Assembly: GCA_016802295.1 (NCBI GenBank)
Contig: JAESIW010000138.1
Span: forward strand, 629,904 to 693,903
DNA: 64,000 nt
Source: Brachionus rotundiformis
Taxonomy: Eukaryota > Rotifera > Eurotatoria > Ploima > Brachionidae
Direction of reading: 5' to 3'
The position numbers and the translations under genes are program-made. The notes beneath the pieces were generated by a model. The model worked only from the letters and a program-made list of their open reading frames with translations. It did not search any database and was not told where the DNA came from. Below are positions 23,088 to 33,988 of this stretch, piece after piece. How positions within the stretch are numbered: position 1 is the first letter of the stretch; each line of letters starts with the position of its first letter.

Positions 23088-25361
23088 TTTCAATTTTCAT
23101 TCATTCATTTTGTTTATAAACTATATTTAATTGAAAATAGTTTTTTTTTTTCAATACCTTAAATAAACTTTAATTAATATATTTTTTTATTTATTAATTT
23201 TTGTTCGATCCAAATTTTGATCTTAAAATATTAATGTCTCCATAAAAAAGAGTTGATTTTGAAATTATTAAGAAATTGCGGCCTATCATACATTATATAT
23301 TTGATAAAACTCTTCTACGAGAAAAAGGACACTCTCAGAGCTTCTAAAAGTGTACATGAGACAGAGATGGATAACTTCTCTATCACTAATTATGACTGGT
23401 TATGTAGAGAGGAAAGCTATCTCGATTTTTTGAGGATATTCAAATATCGGGTATATAAAGATATTAAAATTTGCAAAAGCATAAGGCAAAAGTATTTACA
23501 AGAATCAAACCAGTAAAGAAAACAAAAATCAAAATGTAAACCATTGTAGCAAAAGCGACACCAATGTATGGGAGTGGGCTTTGGGAAATGATTGAAATGG
23601 ATATGGGTTTAGCCTTGACACTTCACTTTAGTAGCTTGAGAAGGATTCTTGGGATACACTGGTCTGAAACATTGTCAAATGATGAAATACATAGTCAAAG
23701 CCATTGAGTCAATGAATCAAGAACAAAAGATCCCGTTGACATAGATATTTTCCATAAATGGAAGGAACGCGAATACCAATCAGAGCTCTTCAATGGGTGA
23801 CCAGCACTTACATGCAGGATTACAATCATTAAAGGGATTGATCAAATATGGGCTAAAAATCGGCTTTAGTGGAAATCAATTATGCTCTATAAGGAAAAAA
23901 GGGGTGTCCCTAACCACCACACAGTCAAGTATGACCAATGCACATTCAATTCCTGATGAGCACATAACTTGAAAAACACGCATCTAATATGTCTTGTTAA
24001 GTTTTCGCTCCCTGGCTATGCTTGTACCAATAGCCCCATTTAATAAGTCGGATAGAAAATTTTTAATATAAATTTGTTATTATACAAATAGAAGAAAGCT
24101 TAGCATACTAAAATATTTAGATTATTTAGATTTAGTAAATCTGATCTAGTTCAGTATCAAGAGTTACTACAGCTATATCAAAACTAGATAAAAAAATGTT
24201 TAAAATTAATGAATTTGGTAGATTTGAGCCTAAATTGTTTAATTATCATGAAAAATCAATCTTGTTCTTGTAAATATTATCTAAAATGAATGACTTGATT
24301 TGTGTGTGAGTGAGTGTTTTTTAACTTCAAGTTGTGTGCTCATCAGAGGTTGTAATGTGTGTGGTGACATAATATTGCCGGAAAAAAGGATAATAGAATT
24401 AGGATATAGTTTTATTAGGTTTATAGAAAAATCAATTCCTGAAAAAAGAATATCTAATGTGATATTTGTCGAATGTAAGCTTTGATGTTATCTTAATGAA
24501 TTTACAATGTGTCATTTCATTCATCTTTTGATTTAATTAATTGAAGTACTTTTATCTTATTTGTGCTAAATTTGGCGTGTGAATTGATCACACAATTATT
24601 CAACAAAGCTTAAGCGATCAAAAGACAAATGTATAAATCCTAACTGTCCTCTGTTATCTAACTATCTCTTGTTTTTTCATCTCAAATAATGAATTTTATT
24701 TTATTAAGAGCCTTTGCTCAATACAAATTAACAAATAAATGATAACACCCAAAGACCCACCAAATTTTTTAAACTTCTTTTTTAAAATTTAAAATTAAAT
24801 ATTAATATGTTAACAAGTCTGTGTATCTCTAATTAATTTAAGATAATACAAGAGTTAGAAATTGGACCAAAATGCACTTCATGAGTCTTCTAGTGTTAAA
24901 CAAATTATAATTAATTTATTCTAGTTTTAAGAATTAAATTAGTTAAACTTAAACAAGTGTACACAAGGACCAAGTGCGTGTACAAAGGTTCTTTTAAATT
25001 TAGAAAGTTAAGACACAAGACGTGTCGGTCTAGAGGTTTTAAAGTGAGAATGGTTTTTATTAAAAAGATCCATTACACAATGTTCAAATAGAAAAAACTG
25101 AAATTTAACAATAAGTTGCCATTTAATAGCTGTATAGTTAAGGTCTTGGCTAAAGCGAGTCTTAGAATAGCGAGATTTACACTCAGCTAGAAACTATAAA
25201 AAGCTTAAAATCCTCTTAACCTATTTTAGACATAAATTACCTATCTATTTCTAGATTCTCTTTTCTTATCTAAATGTTAGCCTGATTTAAAAAAAATTTC
25301 AAAAATCCTCCGAATATTACTAATCTTGAGGTTATAGAATATTATAAATTGGATATCTAAA
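23088..25361. other. Intergenic with LINE relic
   Basis: 2.3 kb. The first 450 bp hold an 87-codon frame (23253-23516) with no recognisable similarity. A decayed LINE tail spans about 23560-23920. From 24000 to 25361 there is AT-rich sequence with no gene seen; the 3' part should contain the promoter and 5' UTR of the TRAF6-like gene. Confidence 0.6.
23560..23920 (+). pseudogene. LINE (non-LTR retrotransposon) C-terminal relic
   Basis: Translations in shifting frames read SSLRRILGIHWSETLSNDEI, then RIPIRALQWV, then QIWAKNRL-stop-WKSIM. These three blocks, in this order, are the common C-terminal features of RTE/CR1-like reverse transcriptases (LRRILGI-x-W; R-x-P-x-RAL-x-W; A-x-DR-x-KW-x-x-x). 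Several frameshifts and a stop show it is dead. It is a different and older copy from the one near 10.7 kb. Confidence 0.65.
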
Positions 25362-26344
25362 ATGGGAGGCTATGAAGCAAACTTTAATCCGCCATTAGAA
25401 GACAAGTATAAGTGTCCAGTTTGTCTTGCTGCTTTAAGAGACCCTGTTCAGACTAAATGTGGTCATCGATTGTGTTCTTCTTGCTTTAAGACTATACGAG
25501 GGTATTTTTGAATAATTTGGAACTCTGCAGTTCCAAAATTGTAAATTTATTTCTGCTTTCCTTTAAGTGGTAATTGGTACTTCAGGTGCCCAGTAGATAA
25601 TACATGGTCAAATAATGTTTTCGAGGATAATGCTGTAAAGCGCGAAGTCTTATCCCTAAAGGTCAATTGCTTTAATTCTAACTGCACTTGGACAGGAGAA
25701 CTAAGGGAACAACAGGTCTTTATTATTTTACCATCAATTGAAATTAAGCCCTAATTGATTTAAGTTGTTTTGTTTTTGTTTAGACTCATTTAAAAAATTG
25801 TCAATTTGAAAAAATAGAGTGCCCAAATAAATGCAAAACGGACGTAATGCGTCTTGATTTGGACAAGCATTTGCTAAAATGCCCGCTTAGATTGGAAAAG
25901 TGCGAACATTGCAAGATAGAAGTGGTGGTGACCCAGCTGGCGCGTCATCATTTGTTAATGTGTCCCAAATTTCCGGTCAATTGTCCAGTGTGCGGCGAGA
26001 CCGAAGTGATGAGAGAGAACATAAACGGACACATAAATATAATTAGCGGCGATTGTCCAATGGTGGTCGTGCCATGCTCATTCAGACACATTGGATGCAT
26101 GCACCAAGACCAAAGATGCAAAATGAGCAAACACTATCAAGAGATGAATACACAGCATTTGATGATGCTGTCCACTCGTCTGGTCGATTTGGAGACCAAG
26201 CACAGACTGGACCTGGAATGCTGTGCCAAAAAGTTTGACCTATTACTCAATGATCTTAAACAGCGTATAGATATTAGCGAAAAGCGTAACACTCAATTGG
26301 AAAACGAGCTCAAGGAGTACAAAGTCAAGCTGGGCCTTAATTAA
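25362..26344 (+). CDS. TRAF6-like RING and zinc-finger protein without MATH domain
   Basis: Three exons, 25362-25501, 25568-25715, 25784-26344, give 282 aa. The N-terminus PPLEDKYKCPVCLAALRDPV starts a RING finger (CGHRLCSSC, then CPVDN) strongly like TRAF6, followed by VKREVLSLKVNC and TRAF-type zinc fingers with repeated C/H pairs (about residues 85-215, ending FRHIGCMHQDQRC). A coiled coil (MLSTRLVDLETKH to ELKEYKVKL) closes the protein. TRAF6 is an E3 ligase in Toll/IL-1 signalling whose C-terminal MATH (TRAF-C) domain binds receptors; here the stop comes directly after the coiled coil and no MATH sequence follows in 400 bp. It could be a ligase that trimerises but docks differently, or one paralogue among several. 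Confidence 0.9.
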
Positions 26345-26770
26345 AATTAAATCTAATGACTCTTTTTGTTAAACTTAATGACTTGGATGTTTTGTTTTAT
26401 TTAAATTGTTTTTTTTTTTAATTTTGTAATTTAAAATTTAGGTGTCTTAGAACGCAACTGTAAAGATAATGTTTAATTTTAGAAATGTTTAAGTTGTGTT
26501 AAGGACTAATTGTTAATGATGATTATTTTTTATTATTTAAACTTAAATTGTTGATATGCAATTGACAAAAAAAAATTATCTAAAAATTGTTTTCATGTAA
26601 AATTAATGTTTTATTACAGGCTTTAAAAGCTCAATTTATTAAAAAAAATTTTTACTTTAGACTTTTGTAAAAAAAAACTTTATGTTTGTAAATAATAAAA
26701 TAAAAAATTTTTTATCAAAAAAATTTATTTTTAAAATTTTGTTTAAAAAATAAATAATTTATCCAATTTA
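26345..26770. other. Convergent intergenic, homopolymer-rich
   Basis: About 425 bp of 3' flanking sequence with long A and T runs and AATAAA-like sites (near 26690). No gene seen. Confidence 0.6.
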
Positions 26771-27404
26771 TTACCATAAAAGAGGCTTTTTAAATGATCC
26801 TTCCCAGTTAAAATTTTCAACAACATCAAACCTTTTCTCTAAAAATCTGATTCTACTTTCTAAATCATCAAGTCTCTTTCAAAAAAAATTAATTAAATAT
26901 TTGATTAATTTTTTTTTATCCTATAAATTGCCTTATGGGTATACTAATTTAATTAGCTTACTTTACCCATAATTTAATTTAATTTATTTATTATTTAGCT
27001 AAATTTAAATGTACATTATCTAAATTTTTTTGCAATTGGTTTTGGCTAAATTTAAAAGTGGTCTCCAGCCGAAAAAGTTTTTGGTAAAATCCGTAAATGA
27101 TCGAGTTGGTGGCCATAGCTGTGGTAACTCGATTTACTTTTTCAATTGAATCAATGGGAATTTTTTTTCTCACCATTGGTACATACAACTCAATTTTATA
27201 GGCATTTTTCCTGCTGTTCGAAGCCAGAACATCATTAATGGGAACTAGATTTCCGCGCCAATTTCTAAGTCTTAAGTTTATGTGCGGCTCTAAGCCAAAT
27301 TCCTCAATAATCTTGTTCCGGATGTTCACCGAGCTCTCTTTTTCCTCTATCCGAATGCATCTGTACTCGGTCCGTGGTTTAAAAGCGAACCACACTAGAT
27401 TCAT
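26771..27404 (-). CDS. Unrecognised protein, ubiquitin-like N-terminus plus coiled coil
   Basis: Best model: two exons on minus, 27404-27015 and 26875-26771, giving 164 aa. The first 75 residues (starting MNLVWFAFKPRTEYR, with INLRLRNWRGNLVPINDVLA) could form a ubiquitin-like fold; a central hydrophobic segment (TTAMATNSIIYGFYQKLF) follows; after the join the C-terminus RLDDLESRIRFLEKRF is a coiled coil ending FKKPLLW. The join is phase 0 with donor GTACAT and a 139-bp intron, long for this window. Alternative: the first frame ends at 26991 and a separate 37-aa protein starts at 26970 (ATGGGTAAA then donor GTAAGC, exon 26875-26771). The continuous heptad pattern favours one gene. I cannot name the family. 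Confidence 0.6.
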
Positions 27405-27640
27405 TTCTTGTTTTTTTTTTCTCAAATTAAAAACAATAAATAAATTTAAAAAGTTATTATAAATTTAAATAATTTATTTAATAACTGTGTTTTTAAGAAA
27501 AGGTAAATTTTATTCAAAGGTAAGCTTTTAATTTACATGATAATTTTCTTAAAATAAAAGAAAATTTTTAAAACGATTTGAAGATTATTTTTTAAAATAA
27601 ACACTTGACAAAATATAAAGGTTTAAAAAAAAATTCCAAT

Positions 27641-28759
27641 TCAATAATGTAAATATTGAAAATTTCTTATATAAGAAATTATTTGATTGAAAAAAGTCCC
27701 AGCTGTTGAATTAATTATCGAATCACTTCTATATAAACTTGATATTCTTAGCAAGATCATTCTGGTCGAATAGTAAAGCATATTTTTGACCACGTTCCAT
27801 CTATCAGTGAAAGATATTAAGCTTAAATTTGATATGATATTTTGAAAATTATAACTGAACAAATCTCTGAATATTTCTTTAAAAAATTAATTAAATATAG
27901 AATTTTTTGTTTCTTAATTAAAATATTTCTTACTGGCTACTCGCCGAATCTTGGTCCCTGCTGTCTCGGTCATAATTTCAAGCTTTTTTAAAAATTGATG
28001 ATAAACCTGACCCATAGATGACAAGTTGATTCTATTTACCAAAAAAAATGAGTGCTTAATCAACGACATTTCGTTTTTGGTTCGATTTAAAGTGTCATTT
28101 AGCTCATCTGAATTAAAGCTGTCGCTCATTCTAGAATGACAATGAGATTCAGCAGCTACTGACTGGATTAGACTATCTGTCACGTCTTCGAATCTGGTCT
28201 CATCCAAAGTGTCTTCGATTACCAGATCCAAATTTCGATGTCTTAAATTGGAGCTTTTAATTTTATTCTCAAAATTGGTTTCCAATTCAGCAGTCAATTC
28301 CTCAAGAATTCTTTCCATTTCCTTATTCGAAGCAGTGCCATCTAATGTGTGTTGTGTTGTCTCATCTATCCGAGTGCTGATAAACTTTGGCTCGAATGTA
28401 TCATCATGTTCTGGCTCCACTTTTTTCTCATTAATCTTGCTATCATTTTGAGTTTTTACTTTGGTGCTGACAATGTCTCCATCAATGTCAATTTGATAAA
28501 CAGATTCATTATTTTTATTTCTTACCTCTCTTTACAGAAAAAAAACTCAATTTTTGCCAAGAAATGGTTTAAATGCTTACATTGTGAAGTATGTTCGGCT
28601 TGCCATCTTGTCTAATCTAAGTTGTGTGTAGTAATGTTCAGAGTCTAAAGAATCTATAGTTTGTTGACTTGGTGACTGTTCGTCTGGTTGTATTTCTTCT
28701 AGAGCGCTGAAATAGCATGTTTCATCGCTCGTGGGGCTGGAAAACTCGTGTTCGCTCAT
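27641..28759 (-). CDS. Unrecognised acidic/helical protein
   Basis: Three exons on minus, 28759-28581, 28529-27934, 27876-27641, in phase, give 336 aa. The first 60 residues are acidic and Ser-rich (MSEHEFSSPTSDETCY). The middle (about 100-235) is charged and probably coiled coil or disordered (MERILEELTAELETNFENK). The C-terminal 100 residues are helical with hydrophobic faces (FSYNFQNIISNLSLI, YYSTRMILLRISSLYR). No signal peptide. I see no domain that I can name. The next gene upstream (GPCR) is divergent. Confidence 0.65.
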
Positions 28760-29242
28760 TTTCACTAATGGTATTTGCACACTTTTTGAAGTCAACTTTT
28801 GCTTGGGCGTTCAACTATCAAACAACCACTGGAAAAGAAAATTTTCAAATTTTAAAATCCTTGAAATTTAAAATTTTAAATTCAAATGCAAGATCTTCTT
28901 TTAATTTTATTATTTTTAAAACCACTTGATTAAAAAAACATTTTTGAACAAAAGCTTAAGATATTTTAGAATTAAAATAACAAAAGAAAAACTTGAAAAA
29001 CTATCAATTAAAACATTGCTTAAAATGTGATAACAAAAATAGATAATTAGATAAAAAAATTGTAAAAAACTTTTAATCAATGATCTATTTTAAAATAGCC
29101 ACATTTCATTATCTTAATTCAAGAAAATAAAATTAAATAAAAACTATTTAAGCATAATTTTTGAAAAAAAATTCAAATTTGTTTAAAATTAAAAGAAAAA
29201 TTTATCAAAAAATGTTAAAATTAATTAACTAAACAGCATAAA
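28760..29242. other. Divergent intergenic region
   Basis: About 480 bp between the starts of the unrecognised minus-strand gene and the GPCR; it must serve both promoters. AT-rich; nothing specific recognised. Confidence 0.6.
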
Positions 29243-30604
29243 ATGGAATATTCTAGCCAAACCGAGCTCCAAATAGCCGCACATATTTATAAAGTATTCA
29301 CAATTATTTTCTTACTTATTGGTACAATTACCAACATTTTGTCAGCAATTGTTTATTCGCGCAAAAAAATGCGCCGATCGTCCTATTCAGTGTACCTGTT
29401 TTCACTAGCAATTGTGGATCTATGTGTCACCATAAATGGTAATTCAAGAATATTTCTAATGTCTTTCGATCTTGGTATTTTTAAATCCAACCAAACAGAG
29501 CATCAACAGATATTTCATTCCGACACTGGTCAACAAATTTTCCAAGGTTTTGACATTAGAGAGACCAGTTTGACTGCATGCCGGCTCCATCGGTTCCTAA
29601 CCTATTACTTTTTGCAACTATCGTCGGTCATTCTTTGCCTTTTGAGCATAGATAGGTTTTTTGGCTGTGTTTTGGTGCTCAAATCAAGCCATTTTTGCAA
29701 ACCAAGCATGGCTCGCAAGATGATTATCTCAGTCATGATTGCTCTGTTTGTTTTTAATGGCCATTTTTTGGTGTACATGGGTCAAGAAATAGAAGTCAAA
29801 ACAGAAAACAATTCGAGCCTGAAAATAATCCAATGTCATCCAAATAATTCATCACAATTTTACAACACTATTTGGGAATTTTACTTTTATGCTGACTCAT
29901 TGGTTTATTGTATAATACCATTTATTGTAATGATTACCTGTAATATATCGATTATAGCCAAAATAATCTCAAGCCGTATTAGGTCCAAAAAAGTGGTCGT
30001 GACCAAAAAAAAAAAAAACAATCAAAATGCCATAGCCAACAACAATCGAACCATGTCAGCTACAGAAAGAAGAATATCATTTATTCTAATATTTATATCA
30101 ATAAGTTTTCTTATTTTAACCATACCTGTGTTCATTATGGAGAACTTGATTAGTAGGACTGATTTTCGGAATCCCAAATTGGAGGTCGCTTTGGCAATTA
30201 GCTACATGTTCATGTACTCAAACCATGTGATTAACTTTTTTTTTTATTGTTCTCTGGGGCCTAATTTTAGACGAGAAGTTAAAAGATTATTTCCATTTTT
30301 GTTCAGAAACAAAATTGATCCCATTAAGGCAAATCGGTTCAATACAGCCCAATTTGGAGCTAGCGGCAGCGTTAATCCGAAAAAGTTCATTTCCAAAGGA
30401 GAAGCGTCCACTTTTAACAAAACTGTTCTCCCAAGTACCAATTTTCAAAAGGAGAAAATGCTGTTAAACAGTCCCATAATCCAAGACCATGACTGGAAAG
30501 ACGCCGAATTACAGGTTCTATTTGTGGAAAGCTTTGAAGACAATAAATATACACCAGCTCAAACAGACCCTGTATTGACATCAAATGGCGACAGTGTAGT
30601 TTAG
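29243..30604 (+). CDS. Class A (rhodopsin-family) GPCR, neuropeptide-type, intronless
   Basis: A single exon encodes 453 aa with seven hydrophobic segments: TM1 IFLLIGTITNILSAIVY (with GxxxN), TM2 VYLFSLAIVDLCV (LAxxD), a Cys before TM3 (SLTACRLHRF), TM3 ending LSIDRFFGC, so DRF in place of DRY, TM5 around YCIIPFIVMITC, TM6 ISFILIFISISFLILTIPVF, and TM7 ending NHVINFFFYCSLGPNFRR, where the NPxxY motif is replaced by INFFFY. That TM7 form is usual in FMRFamide/thyrotropin-releasing-type invertebrate peptide receptors. N-glycosylation sites occur in extracellular loop 2 (ENNSS, PNNSS). Lack of introns contrasts with most genes here and may point to a retrocopy origin. The ligand cannot be read from sequence. 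Confidence 0.85.
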   Translation: MEYSSQTELQIAAHIYKVFTIIFLLIGTITNILSAIVYSRKKMRRSSYSVYLFSLAIVDLCVTINGNSRIFLMSFDLGIFKSNQTEHQQIFHSDTGQQIFQGFDIRETSLTACRLHRFLTYYFLQLSSVILCLLSIDRFFGCVLVLKSSHFCKPSMARKMIISVMIALFVFNGHFLVYMGQEIEVKTENNSSLKIIQCHPNNSSQFYNTIWEFYFYADSLVYCIIPFIVMITCNISIIAKIISSRIRSKKVVVTKKKKNNQNAIANNNRTMSATERRISFILIFISISFLILTIPVFIMENLISRTDFRNPKLEVALAISYMFMYSNHVINFFFYCSLGPNFRREVKRLFPFLFRNKIDPIKANRFNTAQFGASGSVNPKKFISKGEASTFNKTVLPSTNFQKEKMLLNSPIIQDHDWKDAELQVLFVESFEDNKYTPAQTDPVLTSNGDSVV

Positions 30605-31218
30605 AGCGTAAATTGTAGAGTTTTCTTTTTGTATATTTTCCGTATTTTTATATTTTTTTAGATTCTAAATCAAAATTTTAAGAAAATTTTCGATTTAGTT
30701 TTTAATTACCATCCAAGTTCTTTATTTTGTGATATTTTTTAAACATATTATTTGTAAATTATAAGACTTAATTTAAGATTATATTTTATTAGAATTTTAT
30801 CTTGAAATGTCATTAACAACAAAATAATTAGTTCACCAGTGACTGAAAATAAAATTAAAAAAAAAAATTTAATTATGCACGTCCAGCAAACAATTAAGTT
30901 AGAATAGCAGAAAAACAATGTAATGTGAATTAATTAAAATTATAAATTAAATCCCTTAATTTTGTTCCGTCCATGAAGTTAGTACAGATTGTCATGTATT
31001 TTAGAGTATTTTTCTTTATTTAAAAAAAATATAACTTTATTTTTTTAAAAATTTAATTATTTAAAACATTTTTATTTTAAAAGAAAAAAAAAGCATTTGT
31101 AATTTAAATTTAAAAAAATTAATTTAATTTTTAAATAAAATTTAATTCAACAAAACAAAAGCTTCTTTATTAAAAATAAATTAGTTAAATAAATCACTCA
31201 ACCAACAAATATAATTAT
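30605..31218. other. Convergent intergenic region
   Basis: About 610 bp, very AT-rich, with several AATAAA-like sites on both strands. No gene seen. Confidence 0.6.
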
Positions 31219-32065
31219 CTAATAATCATCATCATCATCACTATCATCATTTTTTCTTAAACCTTGTCTAATTGTCTTTATCATTTCATCTTCAGCCCTC
31301 TCAAGCCGAGAATCTCGCTCAAAATCGCTGTTTTCATTGCGCTTTAGGGAAGATTTAATGGCTCCAATGCGATGCAGTTTCCACTCTAAATCATCAAGTT
31401 TAAAGTTCATTCCATTAAAGGCCAGAGGTCCAATTATCTGATTTTTTAGCTCGTTTTCGTGATAGACAAATATAGTTGGCAAATTTTTGTCTGGATAGTT
31501 TGGTATGCATGTGGTAGAAATACTTTTTATAAACTTGACTGCTGGAAATTTAGCTGCCAAATTTTCCATATATTGGTTTATTAAAGAACACAATGGAATT
31601 CTAAAAATTGACCAGATTAAATTTTTATATTCAGTATTTTTTTTTGGCATTTACCCTGATCTATACAAATGCAGGACCACCCAAACACCATCACCAGCTT
31701 GATTCACCTCTTTTACATAATCAACCGCAGTTATCTCAATAACTCTTCCAAATTTGGCTTTTTCTTGCATTTCTTTCAATTCGGCAAGTCTTTTGCGCCT
31801 CATCTCGGCCAATATGCGCTCTTCTTCTTCATCTTCCAGCTCGTCCAACTCATCCAGAGTCTTTTCCTCCAGATAATTTTTATTCATCTTCTCTTGGACA
31901 GTTCTCTCAACTATATCTATTATCTCTTCTTCAGTAATCTCCTTTTCTTTCTGAGGAATGATTCCCTTGGCCCGCAAGACATCATTCCACTCGGTATCTT
32001 CGTTTGGGTTCTTGTAAAACAGTTAAGTGACCAACATCAATAAAATGGACTCGACTTACTTGCAT
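31219..32065 (-). CDS. PDCL3: Phosducin-like protein 3 (chaperone of actin/tubulin folding)
   Basis: Three exons on minus, 32065-32060 (only ATG CAA), 32010-31655, 31600-31219, give 247 aa (human 239). Start MQNPNEDTEWNDVLRAKGII matches PDCL3. An acidic helical N-domain (LDELEDEEEERILAEMRRKR) is followed by a thioredoxin-like domain with GVWVVLHLYRSGIPLCSLIN and KSISTTCIPNYPDKNLPTIF, then an acidic DDDDDY tail. PDCL3 works with the CCT/TRiC chaperonin. The 6-nt first coding exon is forced by the family start and by good GTAAGT and TACAAG sites. Confidence 0.95.
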
Positions 32066-32423
32066 AGTTGTCTATTGAGAATGAACTTAACCGCTAAATA
32101 GATAGTTTATATATCGAATCTTTTTTCTAAACTTAAACTAAAATTACAATAATTTATTATCTATTTTTTCATTGAGCAAACTTTATGAATACTACAGTTA
32201 TCATATAAATAAATAGTATTTAAATTATAATATTTCTTCTAAGTTCACTATTAGTAATCAGTGTTTTAGTGGGGAATTTTGAAAATGCTCTATTAAGCAA
32301 TGTACCAGTTAATATTTATTAAATATAAAAAATATTTTTTTTAAATAACAAAACAAAATTTACTATCTTCTTTCTAATTCATACTTTAAAAAAAATTAAT
32401 TAATTTAATAGAAAAATCGAATA
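32066..32423. other. Intergenic
   Basis: About 360 bp between PDCL3 and the diverged AP-1 sigma gene (both minus). A short frame TATGAATTAGAAAGAAGATAG after an acceptor near 32383 could be a further last exon of that sigma gene. Otherwise nothing seen. Confidence 0.5.
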
Positions 32424-33031
32424 TTAAATATTAAATAAAATGAATACATCTTGAATGTCATCCTGATTTAGAACTGAATCAATTACTTCAAATCGGCTTG
32501 ATTCCAGAAGTTCGCCACCCAGCACCAGCTCGTCCCATACAAAATGAGCCTTTTCAAAATTGAATATTATGTCTAGTTCGCATACCTTTATTTAAATTTT
32601 ATCAAAAATTTTATCAAACAGTTTAACTTTTTCTACATTAGTAAAGTATTTGTCCAATATTTCCACATAGCGCTGAATTATTTCCAAAGAAATCAATTCA
32701 TTGTCATGTTTGTCAATCATTACAGAAAAAAATAAGTTCGCATATCTTTATATAATATCTATTTTCAAAAAAAGTTTTAAGTTTTAAATTGAATACTTAC
32801 CTTTGGAAAACAATTTTATGCTCTTTGTATTCGAGAAAATTGCTCGACGGAATCCGCTTCGTCAATATTAAGGAAATAACATCTTTTATTATTTTCTTTT
32901 TTTCCTTATCCAATAGAGGTACATACCATTTTTGAAGTCTTAATTTAGTTTGAGCATTGAAAAGTATAAGCATAGATATCTAATGGATAAAAATTACTAA
33001 CTATAATTACAATGATGGTATTTATTACCAT
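32424..33031 (-). CDS. Diverged AP-1 clathrin adaptor sigma subunit paralogue
   Basis: Four exons on minus, 33031-33029 (ATG only), 32979-32801, 32745-32637, 32585-32424, give 150 aa. It aligns along its length with the AP-1 sigma gene at 34643: LRLQKWYVPLLDKEKKK, HDNELISLEIIQRYVEILDKYF, CELDIIFNFEKAHFVWDEL. Conserved surface positions have changed: FLLLFSRQGK is LILFNAQTK, KMCSFLEWKD is SSNFLEYKE and KRYASLYFCACIE is QRYANLFFSVMID. An intron between Arg and Tyr-Ala is absent from the other copy. The C-terminus differs (ends QDVFILFNI) unless a further exon is used. Probably a fast-evolving duplicate, possibly tissue-specific; the intact frame suggests it is functional. Confidence 0.85.
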
Positions 33032-33988
33032 TATTAAAGCCTCGCGTCAAATAAATCAATCAGACTTCCAGTTTATTATATCTATTGAATATTGGCCTTC
33101 AAAGATTAAAGTAAATTTGTTCAAATTATTGCACTAATTTATTATTTGAGAATAAAAATTTATAATTTTAGATTTCATTTTTATCTTTATTTAAAAATTT
33201 TAATTTTTGTTACTATTTGTAAAATAAAATAAAGTGCTTTATTAGCCTAAATATTGAGATAACAAGATTTATGTTTCCAATTCGACCCAAAAATATACCG
33301 ACCATCTGATAATATTGTTATCAATTTTTCAATATATGGCAAAAAATAAATCCTCCTGCTTTTTCATCTAAATAATTTGGATAATTTTTGGATCATTTTC
33401 ATTTAACTCTATTAAAAATTCATAATATGATATCATATGACATTTAAGATTTAGGCTCAAAAAAAAATAAATTACTAATTTTTAGTCAAAATTTTATTCT
33501 GGAAAATACTTTCAAATAAAAGGCAGATTACCAGCGCTAATTTATTTAAAATTAAATCAGTATAATTTATTAAATAGGTTAACAAACATAGTTTAAAAAA
33601 AAAGAAATGATTCAACTATTTTCAAAATATTCCAAGTTGTTGCATTATTGTGCCATTTTCTTCCATTTCGTCCTTTAAAACAAAAATTTAATATTTAATT
33701 TATCTTCTAGCTTGGATTAAAGCTATATTAAATAACTATGCACAGCTAAACACAACACCAATTAAGAATTAGTTAGGCTATTTATGAGTTTTTGTGGTGC
33801 TAGGGTATTAATTATTAATTATTTGAGTCAAAAAGTTAATAAGAAATAAAACATTTATTCATAGAAATGAAATTGGAGATTCTGTCATTTAGAAATCAAA
33901 TAAGATTGACAAGACAATATTCAAACAAAGTATTTAACTATAATCTTATCGATTGATATAAAAAAAATTTTTATTTTGATTCGATTAA
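33032..33988. other. Intergenic with candidate alternative last exon
   Basis: About 960 bp between the two sigma genes. It contains a phase-compatible exon at 33672-33622 (see separate entry). Otherwise AT-rich with no gene. Confidence 0.55.
33622..33672 (-). CDS. AP1S: Candidate alternative last exon of AP-1 sigma
   Basis: On minus, an acceptor (TTGTTTTAAAG) is followed by a 16-codon frame DEMEENGTIMQQLGIF and a stop. In phase 0 it could replace the normal last exon (34033-33989, ETPQGFFEDHGLG) after the GAG donor at 34105. Both versions are short, acidic and end in a Gly-hydrophobic tail. Alternative C-termini are known for AP-1 sigma in other animals; usage here is inferred. Confidence 0.45.
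   Translation of the reverse strand, partial: DEMEENGTIMQQLGIF

Noticed and set aside
23088..23150. Possible histone 3' stem-loop after the H3 variant (AAACTAT...ATAGTTT)
   Set aside because: It does not match the canonical histone stem-loop sequence and the stem is imperfect and AT-only.
24300..24485. 61-codon frame starting with a Cys-rich stretch
   Set aside because: No similarity, no splice context, TTG-like start region and AT-driven composition; probably chance.
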